Shown here: piece after piece, positions 1 through 8,483 of the stretch | Layout of the letters: the number at the start of each line of letters is the position of its first letter | Numbering within the stretch: position 1 is the stretch's first letter | Source of the DNA: Stephanodiscus triporus | Lineage: Eukaryota; Bacillariophyta; Thalassiosirophyceae; Thalassiosirales; Thalassiosiraceae | Assembly: GCA_036939755.1 (NCBI GenBank) | Contig: JALLAZ010000481.1 | Coordinates: forward strand, 1 to 16,091 | DNA length: 16,091 nucleotides | Reading direction: 5' to 3' | Made by a program: the position numbers and the translations under genes | The notes under the pieces: model-generated | Database searches by the model: none | Seen by the model: the letters and a program-made list of their open reading frames with translations, nothing else | Told to the model about the DNA's origin: nothing

Positions 1-366
1 CAGAATTCTTGATATTTAGAAACCAAGTTGCCAATTGAGGTCAAACGTACAGTACACACAGAATTGATATTGACTGATTCTTTCTACACGTGTAAAAAAT
101 ACAAACTCTCTCGGAGGGAAAAAACGATTTTTTCGCCAAAACGAGGCGCGCCCGAAAACAGGTGCGACCGACCGATTGCGACTGAAAAACACGACCGCGG
201 TTAGGTCAGACGATGGCATAATATTTGAAAGTCTCGCCAAGGCAAGAACAACGCAGGCTTCAGAACTACGATATCATATTTTGATGGTAGAACGGAGTTC
301 TTGGTGACATTTGAACGTTGGAAGCATTGCAAAATCGGCGTGATTGCTGCCTTGAAGAACTGCAAT
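1..366. promoter_or_regulatory. 5' flank of the repeat-protein gene
   Basis: This stretch holds no convincing gene. Short open frames on both strands lack good starts and have no recognisable protein character. It probably contains the promoter and 5' leader of the gene whose ATG is at 367. A GC-rich patch at 145-152 is the 8-bp palindrome GGCGCGCC. The sequence TCGCCAAA at 133-140 resembles an E2F site with one mismatch. A short upstream ORF lies at 284-307. Confidence 0.4.
284..307 (+). other. upstream ORF (MVERSSW) in the probable 5' leader
   Basis: An ATG at 284 opens a 7-codon frame that stops at TGA 305-307, 59 bp before the proposed main ATG at 367. If the transcript starts upstream of 284, this uORF could reduce translation of the main frame. 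The transcription start is unknown, so its role is only a possibility. Confidence 0.25.
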
Positions 367-2495
367 ATGGTGAGTTCTTTTCTCATCTGTTTATCCCTCT
401 CGTTTGATCTCGTTCTTGTTTTGGGTCAACATCAGCGCACCGTTGAAATGTACTCTGACAATAACTCGAACCTCATGTGCACAGGCGAACGACGAGAACT
501 GCCCTCCGACACTCGTGAAGGCCGGGGCCGCCGTCTTTGGTAATCTCTTATACGGATCCGAATGCCCGGACCACAGCTTGTGCTACTCGCCTTCGCCCTT
601 TACCAATCGTCGCAACTACGAAAATGTAGCACGGGAGCCGGTGGAGGGTGGAAAGGTCCTCAGTTTTGACAAACCAGTGTCACCTATGAAAACAATACAC
701 ACAGAAGAAACAACCATTAAAGACGTTCCTCGTCCAAAGAATCCCAGATCTAAAGATCATTCAGCAATGGCAGCTGGATTTCCAAAGAATCCTCGATCTG
801 AAGGTCGTCCGGCAACAGCAGCTGGAAATCCCAAGAATCCTCGATCTGGAGGTCGTCCGGCAACGGCAGCTGGATCCTATCAGCGCAGTGTCAATCCAAT
901 CATCAATGGTGTGCGTAGGTCAAAGGAGGAAAATTTGAAGGAAACGATGATATCTGTGGCGGAACTTCGTCAGCAGCGTCGGCTGGAGAGAGAGGAAGTC
1001 GCAGCTTTCAATGTCAAAGCAGAACAGACGCGGAGGGAGGTGATCGAGCTTCGGAAGAAACTGAGTGAGCGCTTCTGTCAAGCGAAGGTAGATCGAGAGC
1101 AGAGATTGCGTGAGGAGCATCTTGCCAAAATTGACAATGAAATCAAGTTCAAGTCTAAGGTCCACGTTGAGCACAAACAAACTCTTAAAGAACTGGAAGA
1201 AACGAGACGTCGAATGTCTATGGACGCTCGAGCGAAGCTCAGGCGGAATCATCGTGAGGGGAAAGAACGCATGAAGCTTCTATCCATCCAAGAGGATCAA
1301 ACGCTATTTGAAGAAAGGCATGCAAGCAGTGTTGCATTGCATAATACCAAGTTGGAAAATGCGTCGAATCGGCGTAAAAGCTTTGCGTTTAGGAATGGTG
1401 ATGCTCGTAGGATAAGAGAGCTTTTCGCCCAAAGAGAGGCCGACAGGATGCATGAAGAGCATGAAAGCTATGAGCTAAAATGGGCAGGCGAGCGTGATGC
1501 CAATGAGTACAGGAAGTTGATGTCCCAGGAGAGGCGGGACAGTTTGGCCTTCAGGAATGCTGAAGCCAAGCGCGTCCGAGATCACGAGACTCAGATGAAA
1601 GCTGACGAGCATCACGAAGAGCATGAAAGCTATGAGCTCAAGTGGGCAGGCGAGCGTGATGCCAATGCCTTCCAGATTCAAGTGGAGGTTGAGAGGAGAG
1701 AGAGCCTCAACCTCCGCAATCGAGAAGCTGCAAGACATGCTGCTGTTATGAGGGAGCTGATAAGCTTGGCGCAGGAGAGAGAGCATGAATCATACATGCT
1801 CAAGTGGGCAGGGGAAAATGATGCTCAGCAGTATATTGCTGATCAGGCGGAACTCCGTCGTCAATCACTTGCATTCAGGAATGCTGAAGGAAAGAGGCAC
1901 CGTGATATTGATGAAGAAATGAGGGTGAAGAACTCGAATGAAATCGCTCAGGATGAGGAGCTTAATGCTGCTTGTGAGTGCTAATATTTTGATGGATTTT
2001 TTATTTGTTCATTTTTGTATTACTCAATTTGTTTTGGTTCGCTTTCTTGCAGGCCAAAGGGATGTCCAGAAATACCAAGAGGAGTGTGCTGCACGAGACC
2101 GTGCATCGCTTAGCTTGCGAGGAAAGGTGAATTTTGCCAGTCGAATGCAAGGAGAGAATGATAAGCAAGTCAAGTTACAAGAAGAGCATCGGAGTCATTT
2201 GCTTGATACCGCAGCATGGCAGGACGTCAATGAGTATCTTGCTGAGTGCAATATGCGGAAGCGGCTTTCCTTGGCGTTCAGGGCAAAAGAGAAGCGGCGC
2301 CATTTCCAGTTTGAAAAAAAGCAGGCAGCGTTGAAAGTCCAGCAGCAGCATCGTGATACACAATTTAGATCAGAAGATGCTCGACATGTGGAAATGGCTC
2401 ATCTAAAAGACAAAGCACGCCTTGCTCTTGAGTCATTCAAACAACATCCCAGCTGCACATTTGGTGCAAACCCCTTTGCAGGTTTGCTTGATTAG
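367..2495 (+). CDS. helical 54-residue tandem-repeat protein, unknown function
   Basis: I do not recognise this protein. The model is join(367..369, 485..1973, 2053..2495), 644 aa, with no internal stop. The ATG sits alone in exon 1, directly before a GTGAGT donor; exon 2 then reads ANDENCPPT. Residues 2-80 are non-repetitive. Residues 85-132 hold three 16-residue Pro/Arg/Ser repeats (PKNPRS...). From about residue 150 to the end it is Glu/Lys/Arg-rich and probably one long alpha-helix. A 54-residue unit recurs in exact register: the Asp of GERDAN, or its equivalent, falls at residues 231, 285, 339, 393, 447, 501, 555 and 609, with the clearest copies at 339, 393 and 447. Each unit also shows RRxSLAFRN followed by EAKR. 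The register runs unbroken through the second intron, which supports that splice. No signal peptide or membrane segment is seen. A scaffold or cytoskeletal role is a guess. The gene is sure; exon 1 is likely. Confidence 0.85.
370..484 (+). other. intron 1 of the repeat-protein gene (directly after ATG)
   Basis: The donor is ATG|GTGAGT at 370 and the acceptor is GCACAG at 484. The join is phase 0 and gives M-A-N-D-E-N. The frame downstream of 485 has no ATG close upstream without this splice, since reading back only reaches TTG codons. That is the main argument for the intron. Confidence 0.7.
734..877 (+). repeat. three 48-bp tandem repeats (16-aa PKNPRS unit)
   Basis: In-frame direct repeats lie at 734-781, 782-829 and 830-877. 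All encode PKNPRS followed by a variable part and (A/T)AAG. Copies 2 and 3 are nearly identical (GRPATAAG) and copy 1 is more diverged (DHSAMAAG), which suggests a recent duplication of the third unit. The segment is Pro/Gly-rich and probably a disordered linker before the helical repeats. Confidence 0.9.
1172..2440 (+). repeat. 162-bp (54-aa) coding tandem repeat
   Basis: GAGCATGAA blocks begin at 1457, 1619 and 1781, exactly 162 bp apart. The equivalent Asp codons are at 1496, 1658 and 1820, then at 2061 and 2223 once the 79-bp intron is subtracted. Diverged copies extend to 1172 and 1334 on the left and to 2385 on the right. Copies 1 and 2 share the 16-residue string EHESYELKWAGERDAN with only small DNA differences, so that duplication is recent. 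Confidence 0.9.
1974..2052 (+). other. intron 2 of the repeat-protein gene
   Basis: The donor is CTT|GTGAGT at 1974 and the acceptor is TTTCTTGCAG at 2052, 79 bp in all and T-rich. Removing it joins T to GC (Cys) and keeps the 54-residue repeat exactly in register. Without it the frame stops at 1984. Confidence 0.92.
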
Positions 2496-2840
2496 ATTAT
2501 AATCACTGCTGCTGATGGGTAGTTGATGGTGATTTCATATATATATAAGTATGTTGTTGCAGAAGTGAATAAGTTATTATTAGCTTTTAGAATATTCCTT
2601 CTGTCATCTCTACTACATCAGCATTATTGCCGAAACGATGGCAAGATAAAAAGTCCAGAAAATGATTTAGGTCCTACTACAACATGCTACTACGTATTCC
2701 CACGTGAAATCTTTCGTTTGTCCTGGCTGCCCCGGCTGTGATAGGTATATCGTATCCTGATTCGTCACGTTGGATCACTACCATAGGGTACTTTTGAAGG
2801 AGGAAACGGACCTGGAATCAAACCTCTGGCGAGTGCGGTG
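2496..2840 (+). promoter_or_regulatory. intergenic region upstream of the SVIP-like gene
   Basis: This is AT-rich sequence between two same-strand genes, with a TATATATATA tract near 2540. A CACGTG (G-box/E-box) lies at 2701-2706, 135 bp before the next ATG; it could bind bHLH or bZIP factors, but one 6-mer is weak evidence. One open frame of about 70 codons here has no protein-like character and I did not call it. Confidence 0.35.
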
Positions 2841-3173
2841 ATGGGTTGCTGCTGCTCTAGAGGACGCAGTGGCTCCTCAGCGTTCGGGGGTGATGGTCAC
2901 AGGCTGGGTACAGCGGATGAGGAACGCAACTCCAGAGCTGCCCTCTCCGCCGCGGCAGAGAAACGATACAACGACCAGCCAACAGAACCATACACTGATG
3001 CACATTTGACCGATGAAGAACGGGCAAAGATTCGAGAGGAGAGACTTGCTGCTGCCGAGGCACGGATGACAAAACAGGAGAAGCAAGCGATGAAACAGAA
3101 AAAGAAGAAGACGAGTGGTGAGCCGCTTCGAGGACCTAACGCTCAAAACACAATGCGATGGACCGCAGGGTAA
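2841..3173 (+). CDS. SVIP-like small p97/VCP-interacting protein
   Basis: This is a 110-aa protein from the ATG at 2841 (the GTG just before it is not needed). It begins MGCCCS, a classical N-myristoylation signal (Gly2) followed by three cysteines suited to palmitoylation, so it should sit on membranes. Residues 32-42 (RAALSAAAEKR) fit the VCP-interacting motif R-x5-AA-x2-R exactly. A charged Lys/Glu/Arg helix follows at about 57-94, and the C-terminus ends MRWTAG. Animal SVIP has the same order: MG-Cys start, VIM helix, basic helix, and a Gly-Leu-Arg-Trp-Thr-type end, in about 77 residues. SVIP binds the p97 N-domain and restrains ER-associated degradation. I infer a similar p97-binding membrane adaptor. 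The extra 30 residues and the poor middle similarity leave room for an unrelated VIM protein. The gene is tail-to-tail with the DDX11 helicase, 95 bp away. Confidence 0.68.
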   Translation: MGCCCSRGRSGSSAFGGDGHRLGTADEERNSRAALSAAAEKRYNDQPTEPYTDAHLTDEERAKIREERLAAAEARMTKQEKQAMKQKKKKTSGEPLRGPNAQNTMRWTAG

Positions 3174-3197
3174 TGCAATTTAATGACTTCGAGCGTC

Positions 3198-3209
3198 GGG
3201 GGGGGGGGG
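3198..3209. repeat. poly-G tract (12 G)
   Basis: Twelve consecutive G residues lie between the stop of the SVIP-like gene and the convergent helicase stop. The run is prone to length error in assembly and to replication slippage. It lies in non-coding sequence. Confidence 0.9.
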
Positions 3210-3268
3210 TTGTTTTCTTTGCGATTTGTATAGGAGCATTCGGAAGCAAATATATCCAAGTAATACTA

Positions 3269-6200
3269 TTAATTGTCCTTACTAAGTGTCATACACCTGC
3301 CTCCCTTCTTCTCGGCAAAAAAAGACCGTACGTCTTTCATTACTTTTCCAAACACAGCATCACCTTGTGTCGGCACATTGCAACCTTTCCTTAACCAGGC
3401 CGGTAGTCCACGCCAAATCTTCGTGTCTGTTGCATACCGAAAATCACTAAGTATAATCGCAGCATAATCATTGGCGTGTCGAATGGCTCTTCCCACACTT
3501 TGATTCACGGTCCTCATGCAAAGATTTTGATAGTAAGCCTGACCCGAGATGCCTATGCCAGCATCACTGCAATCTCTATTCAAACTCTTCATCTTCTCAG
3601 TCAGAACAGGGTCAGTTATATCGGGGTAAGGAAGCCCCACCACCAGAACACACCTCGCCATATCGTCCGCGAAATTGATGCCCTCGCTCATCTTCCCTCC
3701 CATCACCGAAAACAAAAGTGCACCAGCATTTGTAGAACTTACTGCATCGGAGTACCTTGCCAATGCAGCTTCTAGATCACGAGAGTTTTTAGGCTCTCTG
3801 TGTAGGCTCTTTCGTTTTTCGAGCTGTAACATCAATCCTGTAGATCTCCACCGTTGAAAGATTTGACTTTCGTACTTATAGCTGGGTAAAAATACAATGA
3901 AGCCTTTCGGAACAACATTGCACAGATTCAGTACTACCCGACCAAGTTCGTCAATGATGTCGTTGGAGGATCGAGAGAAATGACGAAAATCAAGGTTTTG
4001 AGCGGTTGGCCCCGAAGAAAGGCACGCAGTGATAACATGAGAGGGAGGAATTACGTGACCGCACGTAAAAGTCGTCAGTCTAGGGGTTCTATATACCGAT
4101 GATGATGGAATCAGGGATGAACTTGAAGCTGATGTTGGAGATCCAGTCAGATCACATTGAGCCAGATATCCCTCAGCGACAGATGCTGCACTCATCACAT
4201 CGACATCATCCCCAAACAATTCAGCGGCTACGTGCGTGAAAGGACGAAGAGTCCCACCAGCCAAAACAATAGCGTGAGCTTCCTGCACGAGGTTTTCTAG
4301 CTGGGAACCGGAATGAATTTGCACAAAGCGAAATGTAGCATTTTGAACTCCGGTCAAGAGTTCCTCTGCAGGCCATTCGATGATGATTTTTCCTTCCCTC
4401 GACGTACCAGTCAGTCTTTGGATAAATGTCTCAAAGATAGACATCGAAGACACATGCTTTGACAGAAACTCCGTCGTTTCTTTTGATGGTGTAGCACTTT
4501 CATCTTCCTGTGATACTTCGGCAACGGCCAAAGTTTGATTGATGAATCCCAACAACTTTTGAGAAAGACGAGACTTCTCCATGTACCTTAAGATGGTAAA
4601 TAGATTGATATTGTCAAGTTTCAAAGTAAACATCAAGTCAACTGCAGCTATCATCTCCTTCTGGTTCTTGTCTTCTAGATCCTCCGAAGCATTCCTTCCT
4701 CCAGTGGGAGGACGCTTAAGGTATTTGATCATTGTCGATAAGATCCTCCTTATCTGACCCAGGTAAAATATGTTTCTGCCAGCCAGACGTCCAGCATACT
4801 TTCGTGTATATGCCAATAACTGCGATAATGCCGCCTCGGCAACTGGGAGAGATAATTTGCAAGAAGAAATGTTGCGTACAGTCTCGGGAATATTGTGTGC
4901 CTCGTCAATAACGATAAGAGCGTTTTTGATCGAAAGCCCAACCGATTGTCGGGCCTGCGGGGAGAGCAGAGTGTTGTATGGCAACACGACAACCTCGGCT
5001 GCATTAAGCGCCTCTCGTGACGCATAGTATGAACAGGTATGCGAAGCCTTTCCGAGCTTAGCAACATCTTCGACGTCTGTAGGCCTAACTAGAGAGTGCA
5101 GCGCCAGTGTAGATATTGCTTCGGACGATGCCAGGTAAGGGCAGCTTGATTTCGGCTTATGCTTTGTCCTGACTTTGTTACTTTTCTGCATGTCGAGGCA
5201 CAACTCTGTTATCTCTGCCTCCCCCCGTCTACTGGTCCGCTTGTTTCTCGTTGAGGAAAACAAAACGTCGTCGTTGCTGCAAAGCAAGCTTCTCGACCCC
5301 AGAGCAACTACTTTAACATCTTTGCCCCAATGAGTACGCTTCAATTCACCAATAAATTGAGTTAGCTGCGAGTGTGTTCGTGCCGCGTAGATCACCTTTC
5401 GAAGGCCAGTCCCGGCAGTGACCGCTCCCACGGTTAGGCTATTGATAGTCCTCTTATCCCACAGGCGTGCATTCGTCTCCGGGCTGTTCTGATATCCTGA
5501 ACCATCAATATTACTCCCCTCTAGAAGAGCCTTAGATGAAAGGGGTTGCGGACGATACAACTTGTCTCCCTGCTTTGTAGGATCGTTAGTACGACCGAGA
5601 TCATTCAATGCAGTCTCATCGTCGTCCTCCTCACTATCCGACGAGGAATTCCCCGGACCTTCATCGGCCGACTGATACGCCGCTAGCAAATATTCATCCT
5701 CCTCTCTGGATCCGGAGCCGGTAATTTTTCTTCGTTTGTTTCCTCGGCTATCACATTTCCTTCCGGATCGTGCCAATATGCGATTGCGCTTTCTCTCCTT
5801 GGCTAATGCCGCTGCTACACCGCTTCTGACTAAGTTTTCGCGCAGCTTCCGTTCCTGATCGCGTCCGACATTTGGAGCTTTGCACGTCTCGGTGGAGGTT
5901 GAGGCAAAATTGGCGACAGTCATTAGCCTATCCAAACGCGATCGAATATCGGACAGCTGTTGATCCAGCGCAGCTCTATTTTGAATGGCAAAGCTTCTTA
6001 TCTGTTCACTCTGTCGATGTGAGGAGGCACGCGTTTGTGATTCGATTCGACTGGTACTATTTTCCGATAGCTGCAGGTCGGCGGGTTGCCATGCATCTAT
6101 CCAGTCATAAGTTTTGATGTTGTTATTTTTCACGCTGTCTTGAGATGATGTACGAGAAGGCGCCACCGCACTGCCAATATTGCCGCGTGGAGAGTCTGTC

Positions 6201-6547
6201 GAGTCGATCACCGCGGCCTTTGGTCCGTCCTCTTTCGTTGGCAACAACTCGTCTAAGTCGGCGCGTTCGCAATATTTCAGCCAGGCCATGGATGCGCACG
6301 CTAGGGACAGCGACTTTCCGGTGCCAGTGGGACTTTCTAGCATGATAATAGGTGCTCGTCGTGTGCTGGGTTTACTAATGCCCACGGCGTCAACGCCGAC
6401 ATGTCTTGTTTCGTCGTTCAAGCGCCCGGGATGGAGCGCGTCTAACATTGCTTGCATCAATTCTTTCTGCACATTGTAGGGTGATTTGAACGGGAACTGC
6501 ACGGTGGCTGCCGAGGGGAAATCGGCGGTAGCCGGCATCTCGCTCAT
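3269..6547 (-). CDS. DDX11: DDX11/CHL1-family Fe-S DNA helicase
   Basis: This 1092-aa single-exon protein is a superfamily 2 XPD/FANCJ-type 5'-3' DNA helicase. Visible elements: Q-like motif FPFKSPYNVQ (18-27); Walker A ESPTGTGKS (71-79); a long insertion with an acidic Ser/Asp/Glu run near 299-312; motif Ia ARTHSQL (389-395); four candidate 4Fe-4S cysteines C423, C450, C469 and C505; the DEAH box VIDEAH (546-551); a C-terminal GGKMSEGINF block; and motif VI QSVGRAIRH (1016-1024). The large insertion between motifs I and Ia and the MSEGINF...LPAWLR ending point to DDX11/CHL1 rather than FANCJ, RTEL1 or XPD. In yeast and animals this enzyme supports sister-chromatid cohesion and replication through G-rich structures. 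The start is the ATG at 6547; a second ATG lies at 6538. Human DDX11 is about 900 aa, so this copy is longer, mostly in the insertion. Confidence 0.93.
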   Translation of the reverse strand: MSEMPATADFPSAATVQFPFKSPYNVQKELMQAMLDALHPGRLNDETRHVGVDAVGISKPSTRRAPIIMLESPTGTGKSLSLACASMAWLKYCERADLDELLPTKEDGPKAAVIDSTDSPRGNIGSAVAPSRTSSQDSVKNNNIKTYDWIDAWQPADLQLSENSTSRIESQTRASSHRQSEQIRSFAIQNRAALDQQLSDIRSRLDRLMTVANFASTSTETCKAPNVGRDQERKLRENLVRSGVAAALAKERKRNRILARSGRKCDSRGNKRRKITGSGSREEDEYLLAAYQSADEGPGNSSSDSEEDDDETALNDLGRTNDPTKQGDKLYRPQPLSSKALLEGSNIDGSGYQNSPETNARLWDKRTINSLTVGAVTAGTGLRKVIYAARTHSQLTQFIGELKRTHWGKDVKVVALGSRSLLCSNDDVLFSSTRNKRTSRRGEAEITELCLDMQKSNKVRTKHKPKSSCPYLASSEAISTLALHSLVRPTDVEDVAKLGKASHTCSYYASREALNAAEVVVLPYNTLLSPQARQSVGLSIKNALIVIDEAHNIPETVRNISSCKLSLPVAEAALSQLLAYTRKYAGRLAGRNIFYLGQIRRILSTMIKYLKRPPTGGRNASEDLEDKNQKEMIAAVDLMFTLKLDNINLFTILRYMEKSRLSQKLLGFINQTLAVAEVSQEDESATPSKETTEFLSKHVSSMSIFETFIQRLTGTSREGKIIIEWPAEELLTGVQNATFRFVQIHSGSQLENLVQEAHAIVLAGGTLRPFTHVAAELFGDDVDVMSAASVAEGYLAQCDLTGSPTSASSSSLIPSSSVYRTPRLTTFTCGHVIPPSHVITACLSSGPTAQNLDFRHFSRSSNDIIDELGRVVLNLCNVVPKGFIVFLPSYKYESQIFQRWRSTGLMLQLEKRKSLHREPKNSRDLEAALARYSDAVSSTNAGALLFSVMGGKMSEGINFADDMARCVLVVGLPYPDITDPVLTEKMKSLNRDCSDAGIGISGQAYYQNLCMRTVNQSVGRAIRHANDYAAIILSDFRYATDTKIWRGLPAWLRKGCNVPTQGDAVFGKVMKDVRSFFAEKKGGRCMTLSKDN

Positions 6548-6822
6548 GTTGGTACTAGATACCAAAGCGAGATGAGAGAGAGGGATGGAGAGGCTTGGGA
6601 TTGGAGATTGTGGGTGAAATCACAAATGACAAAATTGATGACACAACCTAAAGATGGCGCAGTACAATACAGAGAACGATATGTACGATAACGTAGAGAG
6701 AGTACAGTGGAGTGGGATGGGCGGGAACGAAATGGGTGGCATCTCGTCGTCTGGCCTTCCTCCCCCGTCGACCTCCTCGGGGAAGATAAGTCGGAATCCT
6801 TGTCCCGATCCATCATGTCGAA
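6548..6822. promoter_or_regulatory. divergent promoter, DDX11 / Cys-rich membrane protein
   Basis: This 275-bp head-to-head spacer presumably drives both genes. GCGGGAAC at 6721-6728 is one base off an E2F-type GCGGGAAA. An ATG at 6654 opens a long frame overlapping the Cys-rich gene in another phase; I take it as a GC-composition shadow. The right half moves into the GC-rich block. Confidence 0.45.
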
Positions 6823-6826
6823 ATGA
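6815..6826 (+). other. three-codon uORF overlapping the main start (ATGA)
   Basis: ATG-TCG-AAA-TGA ends on the TGA at 6824-6826, which overlaps the proposed main ATG at 6823-6825. If the leader includes 6815, ribosomes would end the uORF on top of the main start, a layout that can allow reinitiation or leaky scanning. Whether it is transcribed is unknown. Confidence 0.3.
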
Positions 6827-7845
6827 AAAGGTCGGGCATCGACGGCGTCGCCGCCCCGACGGCGGGCGTCGTACTACGTCGTTCTCGCGGGGGAATGGTC
6901 CTGTCCTCCTTCCGGCGATGGACGGCGCGCGACGGGGGAAGCGGGGGAAGAGGAGGAGGGGGCGGAAAGCTAGAGCTCCTCGCCTTGTTCGCGACGCTGG
7001 CCGTCGTCGTCCTCCTCCTCCTCTTGGCGTTCGCGGCGATCTCCTTGGACGACGTCGGTTCCGGAGTGTCATCCTCGTCGTCGTCCTCGTCGTCGATTGC
7101 CCTCCGGGGGGGAATCGAGGTGCCATCCTGTCCCGTCTCGCCCTGGAAGGCCGACGAGGACCTGCGGGGGAAGTGTCCGGAATCCTTCAAGTCGATTCCG
7201 GGGGCGTCGTCCGTCCCCGACTGCGCCGTGTCGTGCTGCGACGACTCGGAGTGCATCACGTGGCAGTTCCGTCGCGACGTCGGGTGCCTCCACGGGAAGG
7301 ACGTGCGACTTGGGATGGAAAAGGACGGCGTCCCGGCGTGGTGCTCGGACCACGCGCCGCGTAGATGGCGCGGACAGCATCTGGTCCCGCGCGTCAAGAA
7401 GACGGAGAAGGAGAAGGAGGAGGGCGGGACGGACGCGCGACGGAGGGCGTGCGACGAGGCGACGTGGGACCCTGAGGAGGAGGTGGGACAGTGTTTCGGA
7501 TTGGGCGACGTCCGACCCCGGGGGGGCGGTAGCGCAGGAGAGTGCATGCGGGCGTGTTGCGACGACGAAAAGTGCGGCGCCTGGCAGTGGAATGAGGAGG
7601 TGAGTGGCTCCCAAGGCTTGCTACGAAGTCTTATCGAATTTGACGTTGTATTATATTGTAATTGATACCTCGTGCTGTATTTTCTTGTGGGGCAGCTCGG
7701 TTGTTTCTACGGGAAGGGAATGCACTCCTGCCAGGGGCACGGCGATCCCATCTCATTCGAACCTTTCGTAGGTCGGAGGAAGCGTTTGGCTTCCCGGAGC
7801 TATGCTGGTCCGGGTGGTAAACCCTGGCAGATGAATATGGATTAG
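6823..7845 (+). CDS. type II membrane protein with two Cys-rich (PAN/apple-like) modules
   Basis: The model is join(6823..7599, 7696..7845), 308 aa. A basic Gly-rich N-terminus precedes one membrane helix (about residues 50-73, LELLALFATLAVVVLLLLL), then a Ser run (83-91) and an outside or lumenal part with two matching modules. Each has Cys, three residues, CCDD, two residues, Cys, two residues, Trp-Gln, then Gly-Cys. Module 1 spans C134-C155 and module 2 spans C241-C262. Both are exactly 22 residues, and the second has that length only after the intron is removed, which supports the splice. A charged Lys/Glu linker (191-200) separates them. The pattern recalls PAN/apple-type or WSC-like extracellular domains, which bind carbohydrate or protein, but I cannot assign a family. 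The signal-anchor topology is inferred. It could serve at the cell surface or in the secretory pathway. The exon 1 sequence is far more GC-rich than exon 2. Confidence 0.78.
7600..7695 (+). other. intron of the Cys-rich membrane-protein gene
   Basis: The donor is GAG|GTGAGT at 7600 and the acceptor is GTGGGGCAG at 7695, 96 bp and phase 0. It is clearly AT-richer than exon 1. Splicing restores the GC-Phe-Tyr-Gly end of the second cysteine module and leads to a stop at 7843-7845. Confidence 0.9.
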
Positions 7846-8483
7846 GGATGGGTGTTTTTTGATGATGACGACTTGTATCTTGATCCAGTTTTGACGACAG
7901 ATGAATGATTGCAATATTAATTTAAGCAGAAAAGACTAGATTGAATCGTGTCTTTTGCCAATTGAACCGCAAACAGATGTTTGCATGGAGATTTATGCAG
8001 TATCATGCGAGTACGCTGTATCACTCTGTATCACTCTACACGAGTTCACGTCAGCTTAAATACTGCTGCCACCCAAACCCTAATCTCAGCAACTGAACGC
8101 AACACACTAAAATAATACAGAAGTTAAATGGCAATCTTCCCTGCGGTGTTCTCCTTGTAGCTATCATTGTGAAATACCTTCAGCCCCACGAGGCAAAGGC
8201 GAGCGGCGGATACTCATCTGATTTGGGATAGGACTTTTGGGGGGGAATGGGTTGGTGCACTTCATAATGCACCTGCCATTAGACTTCCCTAAGTTCTATA
8301 ACTAACATTACATTTTCTTCATATTTTGAATGAAATCTAATGACGCTATCTCTAGAGGACTAGATTAAAGCCACAAGCTCAGCTTGGATTGGTGACATTA
8401 ACTTAAATATGATATATGCATGCATTTGAGGCATACCTCTCATTCCATCGCACAAAGAATCAAATAAAGAACTGGCGAATCTC
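7846..8483. other. convergent intergenic region, no gene seen
   Basis: These 638 bp between two converging 3' ends hold no supported gene. Visible items are a 10-bp tandem pair CTGTATCACT at 8016-8035, a G7 run at 8239-8245, a weak hairpin GGTGCA...TGCACC near 8253-8272, and the palindrome ATGCATGCAT at 8416-8425. It is AT-rich and presumably contains both 3' UTRs. Confidence 0.6.

Noticed and set aside
16..240. Minus-strand frame of about 70 codons at the left edge
   Set aside because: Begins at TTG, no recognisable domain, AT-rich leader-like sequence. It could be chance.
2523..2741. 72-codon plus frame between the first two genes
   Set aside because: Short, in AT-rich intergenic DNA and without protein features. 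It could only be a leader or 3' UTR.
6654..7364. A 236-codon frame from ATG 6654 overlapping the Cys-rich gene
   Set aside because: Arg/Pro/Gly-rich translation with no domain. The competing frame has a membrane helix and two matched Cys modules whose spacing is restored by splicing.
8253..8272. Hairpin GGTGCA...TGCACC as a structured RNA or terminator
   Set aside because: Only a 6-bp stem with an 8-base loop in AT-rich intergenic DNA. Expected by chance at this length.
7846..8483. Search for a tRNA, small RNA or transposon remnant in the largest gap
   Set aside because: No cloverleaf with a TTCGA-type arm, no terminal inverted repeats and no transposase-like frame were seen by eye.
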